A stretch of 26,338 nucleotides of DNA. Source: a virus. The notes under the pieces were generated by a model. It was not told where the DNA came from. It searched no databases and saw nothing but the letters and a program-made list of their open reading frames with translations. Below are positions 7,682 through 13,499 of the stretch, piece by piece (the stretch's first letter is position 1; every line of letters starts with the position of its first letter). Location: positions 1 through 26,338 of the IMG/VR virus record IMGVR_UViG_3300044911_000600; one strand, given 5' to 3'. Made by a program: the position numbers and the translations under genes.

Positions 7682-8325
7682 TTCATTCCCCTCACCCTGT
7701 TCTCCCAGTACGACATATCACTACGGGAAGTTATGTTGTCATTATGGAGAACGTACTCGTAGTCGATGTTTGGGGAAGCCTGGAAACGTGCCCCGTTCTT
7801 AGCGGCATCTATCCAGAACATCCAGTCCTCGCAGATCATGTCCCGGTACCCCTGCTTCTCCCAGACAGAACGCCGGAAGGGTGACCCCGAGAAGACGAGG
7901 TTGTGCTGCGAGCGCAGGACATCCTTAGCAGTTACATGGTGTGCTGGCATCCATTGTTCCCCGACCTGTATCCCGAACATGAACACATCAGCGAGACAGT
8001 CATGAAGGCTATTGAAAGCGTGCGGAAAGATCAGATCATCCACATCCATCTTGCAGATCCACTCCGTGCTCATGGAGGAGATGCCTTCGTTCACGAGGAC
8101 TTGCGGATGCCAGCGGAATGTCCCATGCGCCTGCTTAAACGTAACACTACTCAGGTGCGCTCCACCTAGGCGAGCGATGCAGTCAGGCGGATCATCGGTA
8201 ACGACCATGATCTGGTCAGGTTGCCGTTCCAGCATCGTCATGGCACGCATCCAGCGCGGCAGGAAGGCGCGATACTTCTCCCCGTGCGCGACCGCCACCA
8301 CTCCTACAGTCACAGCGCGTACCAA
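7678..8325 (-). CDS. GT2-like (GT-A fold) glycosyltransferase
   Basis: 215 residues from a TTG at 8325 (AGGAAG two bases upstream); a GTG at 8313 overlapping the previous stop (GTGA) is an equally reasonable start, giving 211 residues. The sequence begins with a strand-loop VTVGVVAVAHGEKYRAFLP, has KMDVDDLIFP (residues 92-101) with the acidic DVDD metal site, and later ICEDWMFWIDAAKNG, which matches the ED-containing acceptor/catalytic block of family 2 transferases. Compared with full GT2 enzymes (often 230-300 residues) it is compact. It belongs to the - strand operon with an epimerase and a second transferase. The sugar is unknown. Confidence 0.65.
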   Translation of the reverse strand: MVRAVTVGVVAVAHGEKYRAFLPRWMRAMTMLERQPDQIMVVTDDPPDCIARLGGAHLSSVTFKQAHGTFRWHPQVLVNEGISSMSTEWICKMDVDDLIFPHAFNSLHDCLADVFMFGIQVGEQWMPAHHVTAKDVLRSQHNLVFSGSPFRRSVWEKQGYRDMICEDWMFWIDAAKNGARFQASPNIDYEYVLHNDNITSRSDMSYWENRVRGMK

Positions 8326-8582
8326 GTCTTCCTGTCGATGACACCGGTCACAGCGAGATCCGACGCATCCTGAAACGCACGCACCGCCTTACTGACAGCG
8401 AGATCGTAGCGGCCATCAAGGGGACCATCGTAATGACCCAGTTCCGTCAGCCTGCTCTGTGCCCACAGCACCAGCGCACCACGATCACCAGTATCTAGTG
8501 AATGGCGATACGGAAGTACCGCATCACTTTCAGATGGCGTCTCGGTTGTGTGGATACGGGCTTTACGGTTATCGCCTACCAT
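8310..8582 (-). CDS. Stand-alone peptidoglycan-binding domain protein
   Basis: 90 residues from ATG 8582; longer in-frame starts would run into the divergent + strand gene. AGGA elements lie just upstream. Residues about 29-90 form a PG_binding_1 domain: LDTGDRGALVLWAQSRLTEL, then GHYDGPLDGRYDLAVSKAV and FQDASDLAVTGVIDRKTW. No catalytic domain, signal peptide or membrane segment is visible. Such domains normally target hydrolases to the cell wall. Here it is encoded alone, opposite to and divergent from the lysis cassette and as the first gene of the glycan operon. It could be a virion wall-binding protein or a lysis accessory. Confidence 0.7.
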   Translation of the reverse strand: MVGDNRKARIHTTETPSESDAVLPYRHSLDTGDRGALVLWAQSRLTELGHYDGPLDGRYDLAVSKAVRAFQDASDLAVTGVIDRKTWYAL

Positions 8583-8642
8583 AGTCCTGTATCCTAAGGC
8601 AGTTGCGATCTTGATTGCGGGAGCGTTCCGGGAGTGTCGGTA
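8583..8642. promoter_or_regulatory. Divergent intergenic region, probable promoters
   Basis: This 60-base gap separates the - strand glycan operon (start 8582) from the + strand lysis cassette (start 8643). It is the only divergent junction in the window, so promoters for one or both directions are expected here. A TATCCT hexamer at 8590-8595 could be a + strand -10 box, but no good -35 is found at proper spacing. On the - strand, TAGGAT in the same region is an equally weak candidate. GGGAG at 8630-8634 serves as the ribosome-binding site of the + gene. Assignment rests on gene orientation more than on motifs. Confidence 0.35.
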
Positions 8643-8930
8643 ATGGGTGCAAAGCCTTCGTGGAAGTTGCGTCGCCGTGCCGTCTTTGGCTCCATGCTCT
8701 TCGGGGCAGCGATCATCGTGTATGTGGCGTTCCGCTGGGATGACACAGCACTCGCGCAAACCCTGGCTCTCTCAGGCTTCGGACTGATCGGTGCTGTGGT
8801 CGCCGCCTACATTGGTGGCGCAGCGTACGAGGACGTACGGCTCAGGCCAGACGCACAACTTTACGTTACACGCTCGGCGACCCAGGATGACTACTCGCTA
8901 GAGGCGGACGAATATCAGGAGGGGAAATGA
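8643..8930 (+). CDS. Two-helix membrane protein of the lysis cassette (holin/antiholin candidate)
   Basis: 95 residues from ATG 8643, preceded by GGGAG at eight bases; a GTG at 8634 is in frame but less well placed. A basic N-terminus (KPSWKLRRR) is followed by a membrane segment (VFGSMLFGAAIIVYVAF), a short loop RWDDTALAQT and a second membrane segment (LALSGFGLIGAVVAAYIGGA), then a polar acidic C-terminus. The gene overlaps the r1t-type holin gene by four bases. Two-helix proteins beside holins commonly act as a second holin or antiholin. That role is inferred from position and topology, as no named family was confirmed. Confidence 0.65.
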   Translation: MGAKPSWKLRRRAVFGSMLFGAAIIVYVAFRWDDTALAQTLALSGFGLIGAVVAAYIGGAAYEDVRLRPDAQLYVTRSATQDDYSLEADEYQEGK

Positions 8931-9154
8931 TGTGGACTAAGGCTTTCTGGATGGACGCCACCGAGAGGGCTATCAAGACATTTGCACAGGTGATCCTGGC
9001 CTTGGGGGTCGCTGGCGCTCTAAACGCCTTCGCTGTGGACTGGATGACCGTCCTGGGTATCGGCCTCGGTGCGGTGCTGCTGTCTTACGCCTCTTCGATC
9101 ACGACTGCTGAGATCCGTAAGAGTGGCACGGCGAGCCTCGTCAAGCCCGAGTAG
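8927..9154 (+). CDS. r1t-type phage holin
   Basis: 75 residues starting ATG ATG in a four-base overlap with the previous stop. The sequence MWTKAFWMDATERAIKTFAQ followed by a membrane segment (VILALGVAGALNAFAV), DWMTVLGIGLGAVLLSYASS (second segment) and an ending GTASLV is characteristic of the phage r1t holin family (PF16945), found mostly in phages of Gram-positive hosts. Holins accumulate in the cytoplasmic membrane and open it at a set time so the endolysin reaches the wall. Length and both hydrophobic segments are normal for the family. The endolysin gene lies two genes downstream, consistent with a lysis cassette. Confidence 0.85.
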   Translation: MMWTKAFWMDATERAIKTFAQVILALGVAGALNAFAVDWMTVLGIGLGAVLLSYASSITTAEIRKSGTASLVKPE

Positions 9155-9190
9155 TAACACCACATAACTGAATAACGTTAGGAGTGGCGC

Positions 9191-9490
9191 GTGAACTTTC
9201 AGGAGCAAGCCATCAGCATCGCGGCACTCATCGCAGCCGTCACAGCCATAGCAATCTTCACATACCGCGTCTACAAGATCGCTCGACGCATCGACGACAC
9301 CCTCGGGGTGGACAAGGAAGGCCGAACCATTAGCGACAGGCTTCAGCGAGTCGAGCATCAACTGTTCCCTAACGGCGGTACCAGCCTGAGCGACAAGATC
9401 ACGCGCGTCGAGAGTGAGCAGCGTGTCATGCAGGGGAAACTAGATACGGTTGAGACAATCGTGAACAGTCTACTGAGGGAGAGCAAGTGA
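9191..9490 (+). CDS. Membrane-anchored coiled-coil protein of the lysis cassette
   Basis: 99 residues from GTG 9191, with AGGAG at 9180-9184. Residues about 8-27 are one membrane helix (ISIAALIAAVTAIAIFTYRV), followed by a basic stretch and a long heptad-patterned region (RLQRVEHQLFP, NGGTSLSDKITRVESEQRVM, GKLDTVETIVNSLL). The RVEHQLFPNGGTSLSDK block recurs in small membrane proteins encoded beside actinophage endolysins, sometimes annotated DUF2746. It could be a spanin-like, antiholin or superinfection-related protein; none is shown. A GTGA overlap couples it to the endolysin gene. The 36-base gap upstream is one of the few spacers in this region. Confidence 0.6.
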   Translation: MNFQEQAISIAALIAAVTAIAIFTYRVYKIARRIDDTLGVDKEGRTISDRLQRVEHQLFPNGGTSLSDKITRVESEQRVMQGKLDTVETIVNSLLRESK

Positions 9491-10245
9491 GCGTATGGCT
9501 GAAAGATCTGAATAAAGTGCTGAAGAAAGCAGGCGTACCCGTTATCCAAGAGAAGTACACGCACGGACCGTACAGCGGGAAGACCTGGAAGACCGTGGGT
9601 TTCAACGGGCAGGGATACAGGGCCTTCGATTTCATTCTCTGGCATCACGATGCTTCGCCGCAGGGCGATTCGCCCGGTGCGCTCGAATGGATGAAATACA
9701 TGGAGATCGCCCCGGCTGGTGCTATCTGGGTCTGCTCAGGCTGTAACGGTAAGCACGCGTCTGGGACTTGGCATTTGATCGCGGCTGGCCTGTCGAATCA
9801 CGCAGGTACAGGCGGCAACGACCCGAAGCGACGCGGTAACACTTGGGGAGTGCCGGTCGATGGGATGAACGCCGTCGCCCTGGGTATCGAAACCGATCAT
9901 ACCTATGGGGAGCGCTGGACCGGGCCAAAGAAGCAAGCCCAACTGAACTCCCTGCGTCGGGGCACGGCAGCGATCATGCTCGCTTACGACCTGAACCCGA
10001 AGCCTGGACTGATGCGACATCTGGACTGGACCAACGGTCTGATCGACGGTAACGGCAAGTTCGTCACCTACGGGCGTAAGAACGACGTAGACGGCCTAGA
10101 TTTGGCTGACGAGCGTAGGCGCGTGAAGCGCATCATGGCGGCCCTGAGTGCCGCTGAGGACCCGGCAAAGGTCACTACAGAGGAAGCGATGGGCCAGCAG
10201 CCCCGAAGCCTCCTTCGTCGCCTATTCCGCCGAGCCGATGCCTAA
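9487..10245 (+). CDS. Endolysin, N-acetylmuramoyl-L-alanine amidase
   Basis: 252 residues from GTG 9487 (GTGA overlap). The amidase_2/PGRP-type fold is recognised by FILWHHDASPQGDSPGA (H53, H54), GTWHLIAAGLSNHAGTG (93-109), GIETDHTYGERWTG, MRHLDWTNG (H178) and the closing GRKNDVDGLD (D200, D202). H54, H178 and a residue of the DVDG segment are the expected zinc ligands. The enzyme cuts the bond between muramic acid and the stem peptide of peptidoglycan, releasing progeny once the holin has acted. There is no signal peptide, as expected for holin-dependent export. The C-terminal ~40 residues are basic and could be a short wall-binding tail. It lacks the extra domains of large mycobacteriophage lysins. 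Confidence 0.8.
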   Translation: MSVWLKDLNKVLKKAGVPVIQEKYTHGPYSGKTWKTVGFNGQGYRAFDFILWHHDASPQGDSPGALEWMKYMEIAPAGAIWVCSGCNGKHASGTWHLIAAGLSNHAGTGGNDPKRRGNTWGVPVDGMNAVALGIETDHTYGERWTGPKKQAQLNSLRRGTAAIMLAYDLNPKPGLMRHLDWTNGLIDGNGKFVTYGRKNDVDGLDLADERRRVKRIMAALSAAEDPAKVTTEEAMGQQPRSLLRRLFRRADA

Positions 10246-10486
10246 GCCAAGCCTCGCCGAAGCGTTAGCAGGGCAACAGCCTAGATACGGTGGACCGTCC
10301 TGCCGAGTCTGCGATCTGCTACCGACACTACCCGACGAAGACGCCAAAGCACTCCGCACAGCGTTCGAAGACAGACGCTACACAGGCACCATGATCGTGA
10401 ACGCACTCAAAGACTACGGCGAGGATATGTCTATCAGCACGGTCCGCAGGCACCGTCGCAGAGAGTGTTCCTCCCAAAGATCGTAG
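10238..10486 (+). CDS. Small HTH-like protein, possible small terminase subunit
   Basis: 82 residues from ATG 10238, overlapping the end of the endolysin gene by eight bases. An N-terminal CRVCDLLPTLPDEDAK segment with one CxxC is followed by FEDRRYTGTMIVNALKDYG and SISTVRRHRRREC, which reads as a helix-turn-helix with a strongly basic recognition helix. Proteins with this ending (S-x-x-T-V-R-R-H-R-R) recur in actinophages near packaging genes. A DNA-binding or small-terminase role is therefore plausible, but no large terminase gene is in the window to support it. The long hairpin region begins just after its stop. Confidence 0.55.
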   Translation: MPKPSLAEALAGQQPRYGGPSCRVCDLLPTLPDEDAKALRTAFEDRRYTGTMIVNALKDYGEDMSISTVRRHRRRECSSQRS

Positions 10487-10638
10487 GTCGAGCGCTCCCT
10501 ACACGGTGGGGAGGGGTGGCGATCCCCCTCTCGTTGCCCCTCCCTACCACCGAGTAGCGCGACACGTTAGACACTAAACAAAGGGAAGCGTTACGCCGGT
10601 AACGGATATTCTTGTTGCTGGCGGAAGGCGGTGCGGGT
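10487..10638. other. Largest non-coding gap (152 bases)
   Basis: This is the longest stretch without a gene. It contains the GC-rich hairpin at 10504-10552, then an AT-richer part, then a perfect inverted repeat CGTTAC-GCCG-GTAACG at 10589-10604 that could be an operator or a second small hairpin. GGAAGG at 10622-10627 is the probable ribosome-binding site of the next gene. No convincing -10/-35 pair was found, although transcription of the next genes may start here. Confidence 0.5.
10504..10552 (+). terminator. Strong GC-rich hairpin, probable terminator of the lysis transcript
   Basis: Arms CGGTGG-GGAGGGG (10504-10516) and CCCCTCC-CTA-CCACCG (10537-10552) pair over 13 base pairs with a three-base bulge; the 20-base loop itself contains a C-run that could compete for the G-run. 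It begins 18 bases after the stop at 10486. No T-tract follows, so a classical intrinsic terminator is uncertain; many actinobacterial terminators also lack one. A packaging or replication signal is an alternative. Confidence 0.45.
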
Positions 10639-10887
10639 ATGTCTGAGAGTGCTTCGATAGAGAGCCGGATCGACGATGCGGTGATGGCTTATCTGCGTGA
10701 GACTTATGAGGCTCCTGCGATCTTGACTGGCTGGGTTGTCGTGGCTGAGTTTGTCGATACTGACGGGACTCCTGAACTTGCCGCGTTCGCTTCGACGGGT
10801 ATGCCGTATTGGAAGATCAACGGAATGATTGAGGCTGCACCGCATGAGATGGAGTACGCCTACGAGGATGAGGACGAGGATCTGTGA
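10639..10887 (+). CDS. Small acidic hypothetical protein
   Basis: 82 residues from ATG 10639 (GGAAGG upstream); an in-frame TTG at 10612 would add nine residues. The sequence runs SIESRIDDAVMAYLRETYEA, then ILTGWVVVAEFVDTDG and MPYWKINGMIEAAPHEMEYA, ending in a run of Asp/Glu. An alpha-beta fold is likely. Similar small proteins with a TGWVVVAE-type strand and a MPYWKINGM-type block occur in actinophages, with no known function. It overlaps the next gene by four bases (GTGA). Confidence 0.55.
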   Translation: MSESASIESRIDDAVMAYLRETYEAPAILTGWVVVAEFVDTDGTPELAAFASTGMPYWKINGMIEAAPHEMEYAYEDEDEDL

Positions 10888-11051
10888 GCGATCTTGCCGC
10901 TACCCTCGATGATTGCGTTACTCGTGTCGGTGAGATGCCTGACGATGAACTGATGGAGTCTTCGCTGCTGGTTGAGCGTGCGTTAGTGCACATGCTTGTT
11001 GAGCAGCAGTTGCGCGTGAACGCCAGCGTGTCGTACCTACGCAGCGTCTAA
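10884..11051 (+). CDS. Small helical hypothetical protein
   Basis: A 55-residue reading frame with a GTG start at 10884 that overlaps the previous TGA. The protein (starting MSDLAATLDDCVTRVGEMPD) is acidic and almost entirely helical by eye, with EDELMESSLL-like and LVERALVHMLVEQQL helices. No family is recognised. The coupling and the lack of any other reading on this stretch make translation likely. It lies just before the GP88 gene. Confidence 0.45.
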   Translation: MSDLAATLDDCVTRVGEMPDDELMESSLLVERALVHMLVEQQLRVNASVSYLRSV

Positions 11052-11067
11052 CTCATGTCACGATTCG

Positions 11068-11832
11068 GTGGTGGCGTACTTCACGCAGAACCGCGAGATG
11101 AAGGCAGATGGAGTCTGGAACTTCACTCTGCCTGCCTGGGTTGTGGAGTTACCTGACGGTAGCCACTTCAACGTCTGCCCGAACGCTGGAGCCTGCGCAA
11201 AGTTCTGCTACGCACGGAATGGGACTTTCCTGTTCCCGAAGGTTCGCGGGAAGCACCTGAGCAACCTCGAACTCGTCAAGGACGATCCTCTGTGGACTGC
11301 GGCGTTGGCGGAGGAGTTGGCGCACAAGCGCTTCAGGCCCACAGGAATAAGCCGAGTCATACCGGGACTAACGGACGTAACGCATCTGTCTCCGCGTGTG
11401 CAGGCTTGGATTCGTGACGGTGGCGCGGCTGTCCGTATCCACGACTCTGGAGACTTCTTCTCTCGGGAATATCTGCTTGGATGGGTCGGTCTGGCGAATA
11501 TGTTCCCCGACATCCTGTTCTACGCATACACGAAAGAGGTCGCGTTACTCAGGACTGTCGATCTGCCGGACAACTTCCTCATCATCTTCAGCATGGGTGG
11601 CAAGCAGGACCACCTCATCGACCCAGACGCCGATAGGCACGCTGATGTGTTCCCCGATGCGCAAGCGATAGAGGACGCTGGCTACATGACGCAGCACCAG
11701 TCAGACCTCCTGGCTGTCCTGCTCCCCACGACGCGTGTCGGTATCCCACAGAACAACATCCCGCACTTCAAGAAGCGTCTCGCTGGCCGCACCTTTGCGG
11801 AGGCGCAGCGTGACAGGGTGAGGCACAGGTGA
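11068..11832 (+). CDS. GP88-family protein (Fe-S/radical-SAM-like cysteine motif)
   Basis: 254 residues from GTG 11068 (a second GTG follows at 11071); no good ribosome-binding site is visible and an ATG at 11055 is out of frame. The N-terminus TQNREMKADGVWNFTLPAW leads to FNVCPNAGACAKFCYARNGT, with C37, C43 and C47 (CX5CX3C). RIHDSGDFFSREYL and FYAYTKEV follow. This matches the GP88 family (PF17338) named from mycobacteriophages and resembles the Gp37/Gp68 phage proteins with radical-SAM-like cores. The cysteine cluster suggests an iron-sulfur cofactor, but the reaction is unknown. The stop overlaps the WhiB-like gene by four bases, placing two Cys-cluster proteins in one unit. Confidence 0.75.
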   Translation: MVAYFTQNREMKADGVWNFTLPAWVVELPDGSHFNVCPNAGACAKFCYARNGTFLFPKVRGKHLSNLELVKDDPLWTAALAEELAHKRFRPTGISRVIPGLTDVTHLSPRVQAWIRDGGAAVRIHDSGDFFSREYLLGWVGLANMFPDILFYAYTKEVALLRTVDLPDNFLIIFSMGGKQDHLIDPDADRHADVFPDAQAIEDAGYMTQHQSDLLAVLLPTTRVGIPQNNIPHFKKRLAGRTFAEAQRDRVRHR

Positions 11833-12083
11833 AGGCGTGGATCGGGATGCTGGCGGAGAGGGCTGCCTGCCGGAACGCCGACCCCGGCCTCTTCGATAAC
11901 GTCGATGGGCCTCTCGTCTATTACGCGTTAGCGTACTGTCAGCGTTGCGATGTCGTGAAGGAGTGCGACACGTTCGTGAGGCCACGCCGATCCCTGTATG
12001 ACGGTGTTGTGGCTGGAAGGTTGTGGCGGAATGGCAGGATCGTCGATGCCGCTCAGGATTCCTTGTGGGACGCGGTAAACTAA
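11829..12083 (+). CDS. WhiB-family transcriptional regulator
   Basis: 84 residues from GTG 11829 (GTGA overlap). The four cysteines C14, C37, C40 and C46 form the C-Xn-C-X2-C-X5-C iron-sulfur signature (RAACRNADPGLFD, then AYCQRCDVVKEC), followed by YDGVVAGRLWR, which corresponds to the GVWGG beta-turn and basic tail of WhiB proteins. Host WhiB proteins bind a [4Fe-4S] cluster and the primary sigma factor to redirect transcription; phage versions (such as TM4 WhiB) can repress host whiB genes and block septation or superinfection. The turn is GVVAG rather than GVWGG. The family is essentially restricted to Actinobacteria and their phages and is the best host marker here. Confidence 0.8.
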   Translation: MKAWIGMLAERAACRNADPGLFDNVDGPLVYYALAYCQRCDVVKECDTFVRPRRSLYDGVVAGRLWRNGRIVDAAQDSLWDAVN

Positions 12084-12087
12084 CACG

Positions 12088-12234
12088 ATGAAGCAGCAGG
12101 CAGCGCTCACTCCACTTCAGGTATTTGTTGTCTCGCTTCACGAGTTATTCTTGGCGTTTCGTGAGGCGGGATTCACGGAGTCGCAGGCGATGTTCCTTAC
12201 GGCGCAGAGGATGAACGCAGATGCACGGAGATGA
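12088..12234 (+). CDS. Small helical hypothetical protein before portal
   Basis: A 48-residue reading frame (MKQQAALTPLQVFVVSLHEL start) that overlaps the portal gene by 14 bases. The sequence looks like two amphipathic helices (LQVFVVSLHELFLAFREAGF and ESQAMFLTAQRM). Short helical proteins of this kind often occupy this position in actinophage genomes without known function. The start is four bases after the WhiB-like gene's stop, and there is no obvious ribosome-binding site. Confidence 0.5.
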   Translation: MKQQAALTPLQVFVVSLHELFLAFREAGFTESQAMFLTAQRMNADARR

Positions 12235-13495
12235 CACAGGCTCAGGCCGGGACGAGTTCACTGAACTAGGGTCCTCCGGTCTGCGGCGTTCAGGCGGGAT
12301 CATCAATGAAGAGTTCCTGCCGAACCTTCAAGGCGTCAAGGGCTTCAAGGTCTACCGCGAGATGCGGGATAACGACCCCGTTGTTGGGGCGATGCTGTAC
12401 GCGATCGACAAGGTCATCACTCGACTGGAATGGAAGGTCGAGGGTGAGGACGAGCGTACGGCTGTGTTCGTTCAGGAGTGCCTGGATGACATGAGCGATT
12501 CGTGGGATGCGACATTGCAGAACATCCTGTCGATGCTTGTGTACGGCTGGTCCTTTCATGAGATCGTGTACAAGATCCGTGGCGGCTTGACTGGCGACCC
12601 GAAGACGAACTCACGCTTCAAGGACCACCGTATCGGTTGGCGGAAGTGGCCTGTCCGGGCGCAGGAAACTCTTCAGGAGTGGATGCTGGACGAGCGTGGC
12701 GGTATCCAGGGAATGGTCCAGATGGATCCTTCTGGTGGCGGTCTGCACCGTATCCCGATCGACAAGGCTGTACTGTTCCGCACGACGACTAACCGCAATA
12801 ACCCCGAGGGCTACTCGCTACTGCGTAACGCTTACCGTCCTTGGTTCTACAAGCGCAGGATTGAAGAGATCGAAGCGGTCGGTATTGAGCGTGACCTTGC
12901 TGGGCTGCCGATGGCGTTCGTGCCTCCCGAGTATCTGATGGGTTCGGCTAATGCCGCGCAGAAGGCTGTCCTTCAGGCGGTCACGGAGATCGTGCAGAAC
13001 GTGAAGCGTAACGAGCAGGAGGGGATCGTGTTCCCCGCTGCCTACGATGAGCAGGGGAACCGGGTATTTGATCTTCAGTTGCTTTCGGCTTCCGGCGCGA
13101 GGCAGTTCGATACGGGCGCGGTCATTCAGCGTTACGACCAGCGCATCAGTATGTCGCTGCTGTCGGACTTCTTACTGCTCGGTAGCGACAAGGTCGGTTC
13201 GTTCGCGCTCGGCACCGCCAAGGTGGACCTGTGGACGCTAGCGGTGGACAGTATCGCTAAGACGATCGCTGAGGTCGTGAACCAGTACGCGATCCCGCGC
13301 CTGCTGAAACTGAACGCGATGCGGACCGACAAGATGCCTGAACTCACCTACGGTCAGGTGTCGAGCGTCGAACTCAGCGAGGTCGCGGACTACGTCTCGA
13401 AGTTGATGGGTGTCGGCGCGATCCTGCCTGATCCGGGACTGGAAGGACATCTGCGTTCGCTTGGGGATCTTCCCGAGTCTGAGCCGCTACTCTGA
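12221..13495 (+). CDS. Portal protein (DUF935/Mu gp29-like)
   Basis: 424 residues. The sequence FKVYREMRDNDPVVGAMLYA (about 46-65) followed by LEWKVEGEDER and ILSMLVYGWSFHEIVYKIRG is the hallmark of DUF935-type portal proteins. Portals form the dodecameric ring at the capsid vertex through which DNA enters and leaves. The middle and C-terminal parts (YYRP-like LRNAYRPWFYKRRIEEIEAV, LLSDFLLLGSDKVGSFALG) are typical too. Length is within the normal range. The next gene is a MuF-type head protein, the usual partner. The large terminase, normally just upstream, is not found here. Confidence 0.85.
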   Translation: MHGDDTGSGRDEFTELGSSGLRRSGGIINEEFLPNLQGVKGFKVYREMRDNDPVVGAMLYAIDKVITRLEWKVEGEDERTAVFVQECLDDMSDSWDATLQNILSMLVYGWSFHEIVYKIRGGLTGDPKTNSRFKDHRIGWRKWPVRAQETLQEWMLDERGGIQGMVQMDPSGGGLHRIPIDKAVLFRTTTNRNNPEGYSLLRNAYRPWFYKRRIEEIEAVGIERDLAGLPMAFVPPEYLMGSANAAQKAVLQAVTEIVQNVKRNEQEGIVFPAAYDEQGNRVFDLQLLSASGARQFDTGAVIQRYDQRISMSLLSDFLLLGSDKVGSFALGTAKVDLWTLAVDSIAKTIAEVVNQYAIPRLLKLNAMRTDKMPELTYGQVSSVELSEVADYVSKLMGVGAILPDPGLEGHLRSLGDLPESEPLL

Positions 13496-13499
13496 TCCG

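Noticed and set aside
11055-11118. ATG at 11055 as start of the GP88 gene, or a frameshift there
   Set aside because: The ATG is in a different frame and ends quickly. The GTG at 11068 gives the full family N-terminus, so no frameshift is needed.
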